Positions 42,015-50,603 of a stretch of DNA of 64,000 nucleotides are shown in pieces (within the stretch, counting starts at the first letter, position 1; each line of letters begins with the position of its first letter). A model generated the notes under the pieces. It saw only the letters and a list, made by a program, of their open reading frames with translations, did no database searches and was not told where the DNA came from. The stretch is from Nitratireductor sp. XY-223 (GTDB lineage Bacteria; Pseudomonadota; Alphaproteobacteria; Rhizobiales; Rhizobiaceae). The DNA is taken from contig NZ_SPNT01000007.1 of the NCBI RefSeq assembly GCF_004959855.1, forward strand, positions 124,001 through 188,000, written 5' to 3'. The position numbers and the translations under genes are program-made.

Positions 42015-42755
42015 CTATTCGAAACCGGAATCGATGATGCAATTGCGCGCGGTGTTGAAGTGCTCGGTGATCTTCTCGACCGCCGTGCCCGTCGCGCGCC
42101 TGGCGATGGCATCGCTGATCTGGCCGTGGAGCTCGATATGCTCGCGCACGGTCTCAAACTCGCCGAGCGCGGCATATCCCACCGGGCCGGTCCAGCGCAT
42201 GACCAGCTCAAGGGACTGCTGCACCAGAAGGAAAAGCGGATTGGCCGCCGCTTCCGCCCACAGCAGGTGAAGCCGGATGTCGAGGTCGGTCAGCTTTTCG
42301 ACGTCATCCACCGAGACCCGCATTTCATCGACGATCTCGTTCATGCGTGCAATCTGCTCGTCGGTGCGCCGCAAGCAGGCCAGGTACACCGAGCGTGTCT
42401 CCAGGGTCTGGCGCAGATCCCAGGTCTGCAGCACGCTGACCTGGGCGGTCTGGACCGCATGGTTGATCAGCACGGCTATGTTCTTGCCGTTTATCGGGGC
42501 CAGTTCGGGTCGGCGACCGTTGCTCACGGTCAGGACGCCGATTTGCGCCAGGGCGCGCACGCTCTCGCGGACCGTTCCGCGACTGACGCCGAAGCGCTCC
42601 GCCAGCACACCCTCGCTCTGCAACTGATCGCCGGGACCGAGGCCCTCGGCCTGGATCAGCTCGATGATACCGTTGACGGTATCCGACGCTGCGGTGCTCG
42701 TTGTCGAGGAACGCCGCTTTTTCTCGTCCGCAATCATGGTTGTCCTGTCCGACAC
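42015..42755 (-). CDS. GntR family regulator (FadR/FCD type) of the sugar operon
   Basis: The 246-residue protein has an N-terminal winged helix (SDTVNGIIELIQAEGLGPGDQLQSEGVLAERFGVSRGTVRESVRALAQIGVLTVSNGRRP) and an FCD effector domain (residues ~100-240, with the Asp/His metal-type pattern DIRLHLLWAEAA and REHIELHGQISDAI). It is inside the sugar importer run. It most likely binds the ACCTATC-N-GATAGGT palindromes at 45592 and 45708 and responds to a sugar acid or keto acid. Confidence 0.9.
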   Translation of the reverse strand: MSDRTTMIADEKKRRSSTTSTAASDTVNGIIELIQAEGLGPGDQLQSEGVLAERFGVSRGTVRESVRALAQIGVLTVSNGRRPELAPINGKNIAVLINHAVQTAQVSVLQTWDLRQTLETRSVYLACLRRTDEQIARMNEIVDEMRVSVDDVEKLTDLDIRLHLLWAEAAANPLFLLVQQSLELVMRWTGPVGYAALGEFETVREHIELHGQISDAIARRATGTAVEKITEHFNTARNCIIDSGFE

Positions 42756-42771
42756 TGGAGTTTGTTCCTTG

Positions 42772-43515
42772 CTACAGAAGGTCTTCGATTTCGCTCACCG
42801 AGAAGTCACGCGTCAGCCGGTCTGCCACGACGAGGCCCCGCGACATCACGACGATACGGGAACATGTTTCGAATACGTGGTTCAGATTGTGGCTGATGAA
42901 GATTCCCGAGTACCCCCTTTCAGGAAGCTGCCTGGTGAACGCCAGAACGTTGTTGGTTTCTTTTACCGATATATGATTTGTCGGCTCATCCAATATCATG
43001 ATCTTGGCTTCGAACTGCAATGCCCGGGCGATCGCGACACCCTGGCGCTGGCCACCGGACAGGGCGCCGACGCTGGCATCAGGCGAGCGCAGATGAAATC
43101 CGACCTTGGCCAGCGCATCTTCCGAGCACTCGCGCATTGCGGCCTTGTTGAGAAATCCGAAGCCGCCAAGCGACCAGGTCAGGACTTCCCGGCCAAGATA
43201 GATGTTCTGCGCGATCGTCATGTTGGGGACGGTGGAATTATACTGGTGGATCGTCTCGACACCCAGTGCCATGGCGTCGCGCGGCGACCGCAAGGCCACG
43301 GGCTCGCCGTTGAACAGGATCTCGCCGCCGGTCGGCTGTTCCGCGCCCGACAGCATGCGTATCAGGGTCGTCTTGCCGGCGCCGTTGTCGCCGATCAAAC
43401 CGATGACCTCGCCCTGCCTGAGCTTGAAATCGACGCCCTTGACCGCATGCACGGCACCATAGGACTTCTTGAGCGACCGGGTCTCGACGACGACCGGGCT
43501 AGATTGCTGATCCAC
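42772..43515 (-). CDS. Sugar ABC transporter ATP-binding protein (single-domain RbsA/FrcA type)
   Basis: The 247-residue protein has Walker A GDNGAGKTT, signature LSGGQRQGVAIARAL and Walker B IMILDEPTNHI, with the sugar-importer hallmark VETIHQYNSTVPNMTIAQNIYLGRE. It is a single ATPase domain, as in FrcA, not the double RbsA form. The start is ambiguous: GTG at 43515 lies 8 bases after AGGAG and is preferred, while GTG at 43521 overlaps the permease stop. With the permease and periplasmic protein it imports a monosaccharide or sugar acid. Confidence 0.88.
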   Translation of the reverse strand: MDQQSSPVVVETRSLKKSYGAVHAVKGVDFKLRQGEVIGLIGDNGAGKTTLIRMLSGAEQPTGGEILFNGEPVALRSPRDAMALGVETIHQYNSTVPNMTIAQNIYLGREVLTWSLGGFGFLNKAAMRECSEDALAKVGFHLRSPDASVGALSGGQRQGVAIARALQFEAKIMILDEPTNHISVKETNNVLAFTRQLPERGYSGIFISHNLNHVFETCSRIVVMSRGLVVADRLTRDFSVSEIEDLL

Positions 43516-43517
43516 GG

Positions 43518-44522
43518 TCACTTCTCCTCGAACCTGGACAGTTTGCGCCCGATCCACGCGTGGGTGATTACCGCCGTGATCATCAATATGCCGGCTGCGA
43601 ACTTGAACCAGCTGGCATCCATGCCGGTGAGGATAAGACCGTTCTCGATCACCTTGAGAAGGGCGAGGCCGACCACCGCGCCGATCACCGTCCCCTTACC
43701 GCCGGTCAGTGCCACGCCGCCGATGACGGCAGCGGCAATGACCTGCAGTTCGAGTCCCTCGCCCAGCGACGGCAGCGGGCTGCGCAGCCGGAACACCTGG
43801 ATCAGGCCGGCAAGGCCGGCGAGGAAGCTGCACAGCATGAACGCGCCGATCTTCACGGCGAAGGTGTTGATGCCGACCGATTTGGCGACCTCCTGCTGAC
43901 CGCCGATGGCGTAGGTCCAGGCACCGATGTTGGTGCTGCGCAGATAGACCGTGATGATCACGAAGATGGCGAAGAACCAGATCATCGAGGCCTTGAACGG
44001 ACCGATGCTGCCGGCGAAGAGCCAAACGGGCGCATCCTGGGCGAATGTCGGCGGAAATCCGCCCGATATCGTCACCGTGATGCTGCGGACGACAAACAAC
44101 ATACCGAGGGTGGTGATGAAGGACGGCAGATTGAAGCGCAGCGTGACGTAGCCGTTGACGAAACCAACGGCCAGCGTCGCGGCGATTGCCAGCAGGATGG
44201 TCAGATCCGTCGGCCAGCCGAGTTGCGCGAGCGAAAAAGCCATCATCGGCGCAAGCGCAAAGACGGACCCGACGGACAGGTCGAATTCGCCGGCGATCAT
44301 CAGAACCGTAATCCCGATGACAACAAGGCCGATCTCGGGAAGCACCGTCAGGACATTGCTGACATTGTAGGCGGTCAGGACGATGCCGCCGCTAAGCACC
44401 TGAAAGATCAGGATCGTCAGCAACAGCAGGAGAACGCTCAGCGTCTCCGGGCGGGCGAGGAATACCAGGGCATTCCGGGACGGCTCCCGCGCCGCGTAGG
44501 TGTCGGCTTTCATAACGGACAT
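43518..44522 (-). CDS. Sugar ABC transporter permease (RbsC/FrcC type)
   Basis: The 334-residue membrane protein has about ten hydrophobic segments. It includes the conserved MIAGEFDLSVGSVFALAPMMA and QQEVAKSVGINTFAVKIGAFMLCSFLAGLAGLIQVFR (ATPase contact) and the C-terminal GGVALTGGKGTVIGAVVGLALL. It is typical of ribose/fructose/xylose importers. It overlaps or abuts the ATPase gene start. Confidence 0.92.
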   Translation of the reverse strand: MSVMKADTYAAREPSRNALVFLARPETLSVLLLLLTILIFQVLSGGIVLTAYNVSNVLTVLPEIGLVVIGITVLMIAGEFDLSVGSVFALAPMMAFSLAQLGWPTDLTILLAIAATLAVGFVNGYVTLRFNLPSFITTLGMLFVVRSITVTISGGFPPTFAQDAPVWLFAGSIGPFKASMIWFFAIFVIITVYLRSTNIGAWTYAIGGQQEVAKSVGINTFAVKIGAFMLCSFLAGLAGLIQVFRLRSPLPSLGEGLELQVIAAAVIGGVALTGGKGTVIGAVVGLALLKVIENGLILTGMDASWFKFAAGILMITAVITHAWIGRKLSRFEEK

Positions 44523-44572
44523 CTTGTCTCCGTGGCGGCCGCCCCGGCTCGGCCGGGGCAGCTCTCACGTCC

Positions 44573-45553
44573 TTACTTGAAGGTTTCCAGGGCCGCGCGG
44601 GCCGTTTCAGGGGTGAACACACCGCGGCCGGTGTCGACGCTCCAGGCAGGCTGTGCCTGTTTCTTCATCAGATGCACCTGCACCACGGGCAGATAGCCCT
44701 GCAGGTACGGCCCCTGGTTCACGACGGTCTGGATGTAGCCCTTGTCCATGTATTCGACGACTTCCGGAATGACATCGAAGCCCGAAAGGAGAACCTTGCC
44801 AGCCTCGACACCGCGCTCCTCGAGCACGCGCGCGACCGATGCTTCCCAAAACCCCATGTCGAAATAGGCGGTAAGGTCAGGATGCGCGTCGTAATAAGCG
44901 ATGACACGCTCGGCGGCGACGGCCAGGTCGGTGCCGGAATCGATACGCTCGACCGTGACCTCGCGGTCGGGATTGGCGGCCTTGTATGCGGCTATCGCAT
45001 TCTCGATGCCCTTGGCGCGCTCTTCCGACCAGGTCTGACCCGGCGCAGAAATGCCGAGCAGAATGCGGATCGGTCCTTCCGCGGGGAACAGTTCGGCCGT
45101 GTTGCGGCCGAGCACCTCGCCGGCATCGACGAAATTCTGCCCCAAGTATGAGAGCCGTCCGCAGTCCTCGCCCGAGACCGCGTCGACATTGGAAGCCAGA
45201 ACAATGATGCCGCGGTCGCTTGCCTCCTTGATCACCGGACAGATCGCCTCGTCATTGGCAATGGCCGTGACGATCGCATCGGCCTGGCGGGCAATCGCCG
45301 TGCGGATGTTGTTGATCTGGTCGGGAATCGACCCTTCCGTATTTGTAAAGAGCATCTGGCAGTCGGCGTTGTAGTCTTCGCAGGCCTGGTCGAAACCCGT
45401 GCGAACCCCGCGCCAGAATGAATTGCTGACCGACGAATGATGCGTGAACACGATCGTCAAAGATTCGGCCGCCGCCGGCTGCGACGTTGCCATGACCGAA
45501 ACCGCTGTTGCCGCCGCTAGCGTCGCTCCGGCGATAGTCCTGATTAGTGACAT
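44573..45553 (-). CDS. Sugar ABC transporter periplasmic substrate-binding protein (RbsB type)
   Basis: The 326-residue protein has a Sec signal (MSLIRTIAGATLAAATAVSVMATSQPAAAE, cleavage near AAA-ES) and a type I periplasmic-binding fold: LTIVFTHHSSVSNSFWRGVRTGFDQACEDYNADCQMLF, then IRILLGISAPGQTWSEERAKGIENAI and GFDVIPEVVEYMDKGYIQTVVNQGPYLQGYLPV. It is the first gene of the sugar operon and stands 39 bases from the palindrome at 45592. The ligand is presumably the sugar metabolised by the neighbouring dehydrogenases, lactonase and dehydratase. Confidence 0.9.
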   Translation of the reverse strand: MSLIRTIAGATLAAATAVSVMATSQPAAAESLTIVFTHHSSVSNSFWRGVRTGFDQACEDYNADCQMLFTNTEGSIPDQINNIRTAIARQADAIVTAIANDEAICPVIKEASDRGIIVLASNVDAVSGEDCGRLSYLGQNFVDAGEVLGRNTAELFPAEGPIRILLGISAPGQTWSEERAKGIENAIAAYKAANPDREVTVERIDSGTDLAVAAERVIAYYDAHPDLTAYFDMGFWEASVARVLEERGVEAGKVLLSGFDVIPEVVEYMDKGYIQTVVNQGPYLQGYLPVVQVHLMKKQAQPAWSVDTGRGVFTPETARAALETFK

Positions 45554-45591
45554 AATCTCCTCCCTTCGGATTGCCGAGTGGCGCAGATATG

Positions 45592-45606
45592 ACCTATCTG
45601 ATAGGT
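45592..45606. promoter_or_regulatory. GntR-type operator A of the sugar-acid genes
   Basis: ACCTATC-T-GATAGGT is a perfect inverted repeat with 7-base arms, lying 39 bases upstream of the sugar-binding protein start. It likely controls the importer/GntR/RraA/FAH operon. Confidence 0.7.
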
Positions 45607-45707
45607 TATGTCAATACTGTAAGAATTTCGAGCCGATTTTGGCCGAAATTTGCATATAAGCTAATGTACAGGCTTGAAATCAGCACGGATTTCTGCATAT
45701 TTGCCAA

Positions 45708-45722
45708 AGCTATCATATAGGT
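45708..45722. promoter_or_regulatory. GntR-type operator B of the sugar-acid genes
   Basis: AGCTATC-A-TATAGGT matches operator A at 12 of 15 positions and sits immediately in front of the GGAGG of the divergent dehydrogenase gene (start 45736). Two sites in the 182-base divergent gap fit control of both operons by one GntR protein. Confidence 0.6.
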
Positions 45723-45735
45723 TTGGAGGAAACCT

Positions 45736-46518
45736 GTGGACGATAACAGGAGCATTGTCATATTCGGAGGGGCCCGCGGAATCGGTGCCGCGGTGGCCAG
45801 GCGGTTTGCCGCATCCGGCGCCCGCGTTTTTGTTGGAGACGTGCTGGCGGACGAAGGCGAAGCACTGGCCCGGGAGAATCGAACTACCTTCGCCCGTTGC
45901 GACGTGGCGCAGGCGGACGAAATCTCGGCGCTGTTCGACCTGGCCGTCGCCGAATGCGGCAGGATCGATGTCGTCTTCAACAATGTCGGCATCGCCCGTT
46001 ACGGCGAGGTCGACGGGCTCAGCCTCGAAGACTGGGAACTGACACTTCGGGTCAATCTCACGGCGCAGTTCCTGTCCTGCAAGCGGGCGGTCGCGGAGAT
46101 GAAGAAGTCCGGCGGCGGCGTGATCGTGAACACCGCCTCCATCCTCGGGCATGCGAGCCAGAAAACCACATCCGCCTATGCCGCCTCCAAGGCCGGCGTC
46201 ATGGCGCTAACGCGGACCGTGGCGATCGATCACGCCAGGGACAATATCCGCTGCGTGTCGGTCTCGCCCGGAACGATCGACACCCCGCTGGTGCAGATCG
46301 CAGCGCAGACTTTCGAGGGACGCGACCCGGAGGACCTGCGCCGTGAATGGGCAGACCACCACCCGCTGCGCCGCCTCGGACGGCCGGAAGAGGTTGCTGA
46401 AACGGTCTATTTCCTGGCCTCAGACAAGGCCGGTTTCATCACCGGTTCCGACATTCTGATCGACGGGGGCATTCGTTCCGAGCTGTACGCGGAAAAACCG
46501 GGAGAGCCGGCCCAATGA
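45736..46518 (+). CDS. Short-chain dehydrogenase/reductase (SDR), sugar-acid pathway
   Basis: The 260-residue protein is a classical SDR: cofactor loop IFGGARGIGAAVARRF (TGxxxGxG variant), NNVGIA (NNAG variant), the catalytic Ser in NTASILGHAS and YAASKAG (YxxxK). Asp in VFVGDVLA after strand 2 favours NAD+. The GTG at 45736 follows GGAGGAAACCT. It starts the catabolic operon and probably oxidises the sugar to its lactone or a keto-deoxy acid. Confidence 0.9.
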   Translation: MDDNRSIVIFGGARGIGAAVARRFAASGARVFVGDVLADEGEALARENRTTFARCDVAQADEISALFDLAVAECGRIDVVFNNVGIARYGEVDGLSLEDWELTLRVNLTAQFLSCKRAVAEMKKSGGGVIVNTASILGHASQKTTSAYAASKAGVMALTRTVAIDHARDNIRCVSVSPGTIDTPLVQIAAQTFEGRDPEDLRREWADHHPLRRLGRPEEVAETVYFLASDKAGFITGSDILIDGGIRSELYAEKPGEPAQ

Positions 46519-47276
46519 TCAATCTGGAACACAAGACAATCGTCATTACCGGTGCCGCCGGCGCTTTGGGAACCGTCATTGCGAAACACCTGACGGATCT
46601 GGGTGCCAGGGTGGCCGCACTGGACATTCTGACACCCGACGAGGCCGCGGCAGCGCTCGACCTGCAGCCGGGGCGGCTCGACTACTGGCAATGCGACACG
46701 GCCGACATTCCCTCCTGCCAGGAGGCGCTCAAGGACATCGCCGCCCGTCTCGGCATGCCCGATGTCGTTTGTTGCCACGCGGGGCTGGTCGGCGTCGCAC
46801 CGATAGAAGGCTACGATGCGGACGATTTCGACAGGCTGATGCAGGTCAATCTGCGCGGCGCCTTCGTGCTTGCCCAGGCGGCGGTCAAGCAGTGGCTGGA
46901 TACAGGGGCCACCGGACAGCTGATCTTCACCACATCGTGGGTGCACGATCATCCCTGGCCGGAAATCACGCCCTATGCCGCCAGCAAGGCGGGCCTCAAT
47001 GCACTCATGCGGGGTTTTGCCCGGGAACTTGCCGGCCGCGGCATCCGCGCGAATGCCATCGCACCGGGCATCGTCGCGGCGGGAATGGCGCTGAAAACCT
47101 GGAACGAAAACGCCGAATACCGGGCGCGCGCCTCCGTCGCCATTCCGCTGGGCGAACTCCAGCCGGTTGAAAGCGTCGCCAACGCGTTCGCCTTCATGTG
47201 CTCGGATCTCAGCGCCTACATGACCGGTTCGGTGCTGACCGTCGATGGCGGCTGCAGCCTCTATCCCAATATCTGA
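46515..47276 (+). CDS. Short-chain dehydrogenase/reductase (SDR), second copy
   Basis: The 253-residue SDR has VITGAAGALGTVIAKHL, the Asp in VAALDILTP (NAD+ preference), CHAGLVG (altered NNAG), TTSWVHDH and YAASKAG with the catalytic Tyr and Lys. The start overlaps the previous stop (ATGA), so translation is coupled. Two SDRs with a lactonase, an enolase-superfamily dehydratase and an FAH enzyme fit routes in which one oxidises the free sugar and the other a 2-keto-3-deoxy acid, as in the L-fucose/L-rhamnose diketo pathway. Confidence 0.88.
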   Translation: MINLEHKTIVITGAAGALGTVIAKHLTDLGARVAALDILTPDEAAAALDLQPGRLDYWQCDTADIPSCQEALKDIAARLGMPDVVCCHAGLVGVAPIEGYDADDFDRLMQVNLRGAFVLAQAAVKQWLDTGATGQLIFTTSWVHDHPWPEITPYAASKAGLNALMRGFARELAGRGIRANAIAPGIVAAGMALKTWNENAEYRARASVAIPLGELQPVESVANAFAFMCSDLSAYMTGSVLTVDGGCSLYPNI

Positions 47277-47292
47277 AAGCAGGAGGACAGGG

Positions 47293-48468
47293 GTGAAAAT
47301 CAGTAAAATCGGCTGCCTTGTGGTGCATGCGGGCATGCGCAACTGGATCTTCGTCAAGGTGCAGACCGATCAGGACGGGCTGCACGGATGGGGCGAAGCG
47401 ACACTCGAGTGGAAGACGCGCTCGGTGGTCGCGGCGGTCGAGGACCTGAGCGACCTTCTGGTCGGGGAAGATCCGCGCGACATCACGCGCTGCCGCGAAA
47501 TCATGCGCAAACAGAGTTTCTGGCGTCTCGGAACGATCGGCCAGAGCGCGGCCAGCGCCATCGAGACGGCCCTGTGGGATGTGCTTGGCAAAGATCTCGG
47601 CGCGCCTGTCTGGCGGCTGCTCGGCGGCAAGGTGCGCGAGCGCATCAGCGTCTACACGCATCTCGGCATGGGGCAGATGGACGCCGTCTATCACAGTTTC
47701 TCGCAGGAAAAACTCGCCCGGCACTGCGCGGAACTGAAGCAACGGGGGTACCGCGCGGCGAAGATCGTCAACGTACCCTACTCCCACTACATCAGCGCCA
47801 GCGAGGATGTGACCGCCTTTGCCGACGCCATTTTCGGCCTGCGCGAGGCCGTCGGGCCGGACTTCAGGATCATGATCGATTTTCACGGGCGGGCCGCCTC
47901 TCCGCGGGTGGCGCTTGCCTATATCCGTGCCGTCGAGGACGCGGACATCACCTTCGTCGAGGAGCCGATCCAGCCCGGCAACCATGCCGGTCTCGCCTTC
48001 ATCAAGGAGCATTCTCCGATCGCCGTCGCCAGCGGCGAAAGGCTGATCGAGCCGGATGAGTTCGAGGCCGTCTTGACAGCCCTGTCGGTCGATATCATCC
48101 AGCCGGACCTTTGCCACTGCGGCGGACTGACCGACGGGCGGCGGATCGCAGAGCGCGCCGCGGTTCTGGGCATCGGCATCGCACCCCACAACCCGGCGGG
48201 CCCGGTGGCCAGCGCGACTGCGGCCCATTTCGCGGCGGCAACCCCCAACCACGTCATCCAGGAGGAGATGAGCGGCGCCGTTCCGTGGTTCAACGACGTC
48301 GTCTCGCGCAACCCCATCAACATGATCGACGGATACTGGGAGATCCCGGCTGGTCCCGGCCTCGGGATCGAAATCGACGAGCGCGAAGCCGAAAAACACC
48401 CGTTCCAGGCGGAAAGCCTGGAAACGAAGAACGCCGTCATGGCCGACGGCACCATAGTCGACTGGTAG
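47293..48468 (+). CDS. Mandelate racemase/muconate lactonizing family sugar-acid dehydratase (galactonate dehydratase-like)
   Basis: The 391-residue protein is an enolase-superfamily member. Metal ligands are visible: Asp in IDFHGR, Glu in FVEEPIQPGN and Glu in ASGERL, with the DFHGR His and the HNPAGP His of the C-terminal barrel (galactonate/mannonate dehydratase group). FFx-type lid residues are in the N-terminal cap (RSVVAAVEDL...QSFWRLG). It removes water from a sugar acid to give a 2-keto-3-deoxy acid. The GTG at 47293 follows the AGGAGG ribosome site. Confidence 0.88.
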   Translation: MKISKIGCLVVHAGMRNWIFVKVQTDQDGLHGWGEATLEWKTRSVVAAVEDLSDLLVGEDPRDITRCREIMRKQSFWRLGTIGQSAASAIETALWDVLGKDLGAPVWRLLGGKVRERISVYTHLGMGQMDAVYHSFSQEKLARHCAELKQRGYRAAKIVNVPYSHYISASEDVTAFADAIFGLREAVGPDFRIMIDFHGRAASPRVALAYIRAVEDADITFVEEPIQPGNHAGLAFIKEHSPIAVASGERLIEPDEFEAVLTALSVDIIQPDLCHCGGLTDGRRIAERAAVLGIGIAPHNPAGPVASATAAHFAAATPNHVIQEEMSGAVPWFNDVVSRNPINMIDGYWEIPAGPGLGIEIDEREAEKHPFQAESLETKNAVMADGTIVDW

Positions 48469-48477
48469 GAGGATCGG

Positions 48478-49353
48478 ATGAGCGAACCGAAATGCATTTG
48501 GCAGGCCGAGGCGGAACTCGGCGAAGGCGTGCGCTACGATCCGGCAACGAATGAAATCTGGTGGGTCGACATACTGGGCCAGAAGATCTTCTGCCTGAAC
48601 CTTGCGACCGGCCGCAAAGAGACCTGGCAGACACCTGAAACGGTGGGATGCACCGTCGCCCACGGCAACGGCGATGTGCTCGCCCTATTCCGCCGCTCGA
48701 TCGTGCGGCTGGACCGTCCGACGGGGAATTTCGAGACGGTGGTGGAATTCCCGCAGGAACCGGCGCAGAACCGCTTTAACGACGGTGTCGTCGCACCGGA
48801 CGGCAGCCTGTGGGTATGCAGCATGGACTTCGATTTCACGGAGCCGACCGGATGCCTCTACCGCGTCGCGCCGGACCTTAGCGTCGAGAAAAAGGACGAC
48901 GGCTATATCGTCGCCAACGGGCCGGCCTTTTCCGGCGACGGGCGAACGATGTATGTCAACGAGACAATGAAAGGCGAGATTTATCGCTTCGATCACGACC
49001 CGCAGACCGGCGCGCTCGCCAGCAAGACACTGTTCGTCAAGTTCAACGAGGGCGACGGTCTACCCGACGGAATATGCGTGGATGCCGAGGGGGACTTGTG
49101 GGCAGCGGTCGTCACCGGCGGCTGCGTGCGCCGCTTCGGCACGGATGGCGCCCTGCGGGAGGAAATCGCGCTGCCGAGCCCAATCGTAACCAGCGTCGGC
49201 TTCGGCGGCGCCGGTCTTGACGAACTCTATGTCACGACCGGGCGCATCCTCATGGAACCGGATGTTCTGGCGGCGCACCCGCTTTCCGGAAGCCTGTTCG
49301 CCCTTTCCGGCAAATCGCCTGGCACGGCGCCCGCCGTCTTCCGGCATCACTGA
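48478..49353 (+). CDS. SMP-30/gluconolactonase family sugar lactonase
   Basis: The 291-residue protein is an SMP-30/regucalcin-type six-bladed propeller. The metal-binding residues are Glu in ELGEGVRYD (residue ~16), Asn in NRFNDGVVAPDGSLWV and Asp in LPDGICVDAEGDLW. It hydrolyses the sugar lactone made by the dehydrogenase upstream. It starts 9 bases after the dehydratase stop, in the same operon. Confidence 0.9.
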   Translation: MSEPKCIWQAEAELGEGVRYDPATNEIWWVDILGQKIFCLNLATGRKETWQTPETVGCTVAHGNGDVLALFRRSIVRLDRPTGNFETVVEFPQEPAQNRFNDGVVAPDGSLWVCSMDFDFTEPTGCLYRVAPDLSVEKKDDGYIVANGPAFSGDGRTMYVNETMKGEIYRFDHDPQTGALASKTLFVKFNEGDGLPDGICVDAEGDLWAAVVTGGCVRRFGTDGALREEIALPSPIVTSVGFGGAGLDELYVTTGRILMEPDVLAAHPLSGSLFALSGKSPGTAPAVFRHH

Positions 49354-49448
49354 CCGTTTCAAGAACGCCGCTCCTCCTCCTTAAGCCTTTGAGTAATCGG
49401 CAATCGCACCTATGATCCGGAAGGGTCCGAGCGATAGGAGGATGAGGC

Positions 49449-50603
49449 GTGCATCTGGGAATTCTGACCGGCGGCGGGGACGTGCCCGGCCTGAACGCGG
49501 CAATCAAGGCCGTCGTCAATGAAGCGGAACGAAAGGGCTGGCGCGTTACCGCATTCCGGCGCGGATGGGCCGGCCCGGTGAACACCGACGCGAGCGATCC
49601 GTCGGCAACGCCGGATATGCACATGGCACTCACATCCGAACAGGTGCGCGCCGTCGACCGGACGGGCGGCACGTTCATCCACACGTCGCGGACCAATCCG
49701 TCGCGGATGAAGCCGGAAGACATCCCCGCTTTCGTTGCCGTGGACCGGGAGCCGGACGCGCAGGGCCGCGTCGACATCACCGAGCACGTGCTTGCGGTGC
49801 TCAACGCCATGAAAATGGACCTTTTGATCGCCATCGGCGGCGACGACACGCTGTCCTACGCGGCCCGCATACACAAGGAGGGGATGAAGACCATGTGCAT
49901 CCCCAAGACGATGGACAATGACGTGTTCGGCACAGACTACTGCATCGGCTTTTCCACATGCGTGACGCGGTCCGTGGAGATGATCAACCGGCTGCGCACG
50001 TCGGCCGGCAGCCACGAGCGGAACATGATCGTCGAACTGTTCGGGCGCAATTGCGGGCTGACGGCGCTTGCCGGCGGCTATCTCGCCGATGCCGACCGCA
50101 CGCTGATCGCCGAGGTTCCCTTCGATCTCCAGCGCCTTGCCGACCTGCTGACCGCGGACCGGGCGCGCAAATCGTCGAACTACACCATTTCGGTCATCTC
50201 CGAGGGCGCCCGCATCATCAATGAAGACATCATCGAAAGCGGCGAAGAGGACGCCTACGGCCACAAGAAGCTGGGCGGCATCGGCGAGCGCGTCGCCGCC
50301 GGGATCAAGCAGCTCACGGGCACCAATATCATGGTCCAGAACCTCGGTTACCTGTTGCGGTCGGGCGGACCCGACGCGGTGGACCTGATCGTTGCGAAGA
50401 ACTACGGAACCATGTGCGTGCAGCTCATCGAGGAGGGCAAGAGCGGCCTGATGATGGCCATCCGCGACGGCTGCTACAGCACCCAGCCCGCCGACATCAG
50501 CACGCAGGGCGAGCACCGGGTCGACGTCGACGGGCTCTACGATATCGACCAGTACCGCCCGAAGATCGCGCGGGTCGAGGGCATACCGATGTATCTGCGC
50601 TAG
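49449..50603 (+). CDS. 6-phosphofructokinase, PPi-dependent type
   Basis: The 384-residue protein has GILTGGGDVPGLNAAI at the start. The nucleotide/PPi site reads GGDDTLS (Asp where ATP enzymes have Gly) and the next motif PKTMDND (Lys where ATP enzymes have Gly). These two substitutions are the recognised signature of pyrophosphate-using enzymes. It phosphorylates fructose 6-phosphate reversibly. It is a solitary gene. It converges with the GST-like gene and they overlap by the 4 bases CTAG at 50600-50603. Confidence 0.9.
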   Translation: MHLGILTGGGDVPGLNAAIKAVVNEAERKGWRVTAFRRGWAGPVNTDASDPSATPDMHMALTSEQVRAVDRTGGTFIHTSRTNPSRMKPEDIPAFVAVDREPDAQGRVDITEHVLAVLNAMKMDLLIAIGGDDTLSYAARIHKEGMKTMCIPKTMDNDVFGTDYCIGFSTCVTRSVEMINRLRTSAGSHERNMIVELFGRNCGLTALAGGYLADADRTLIAEVPFDLQRLADLLTADRARKSSNYTISVISEGARIINEDIIESGEEDAYGHKKLGGIGERVAAGIKQLTGTNIMVQNLGYLLRSGGPDAVDLIVAKNYGTMCVQLIEEGKSGLMMAIRDGCYSTQPADISTQGEHRVDVDGLYDIDQYRPKIARVEGIPMYLR

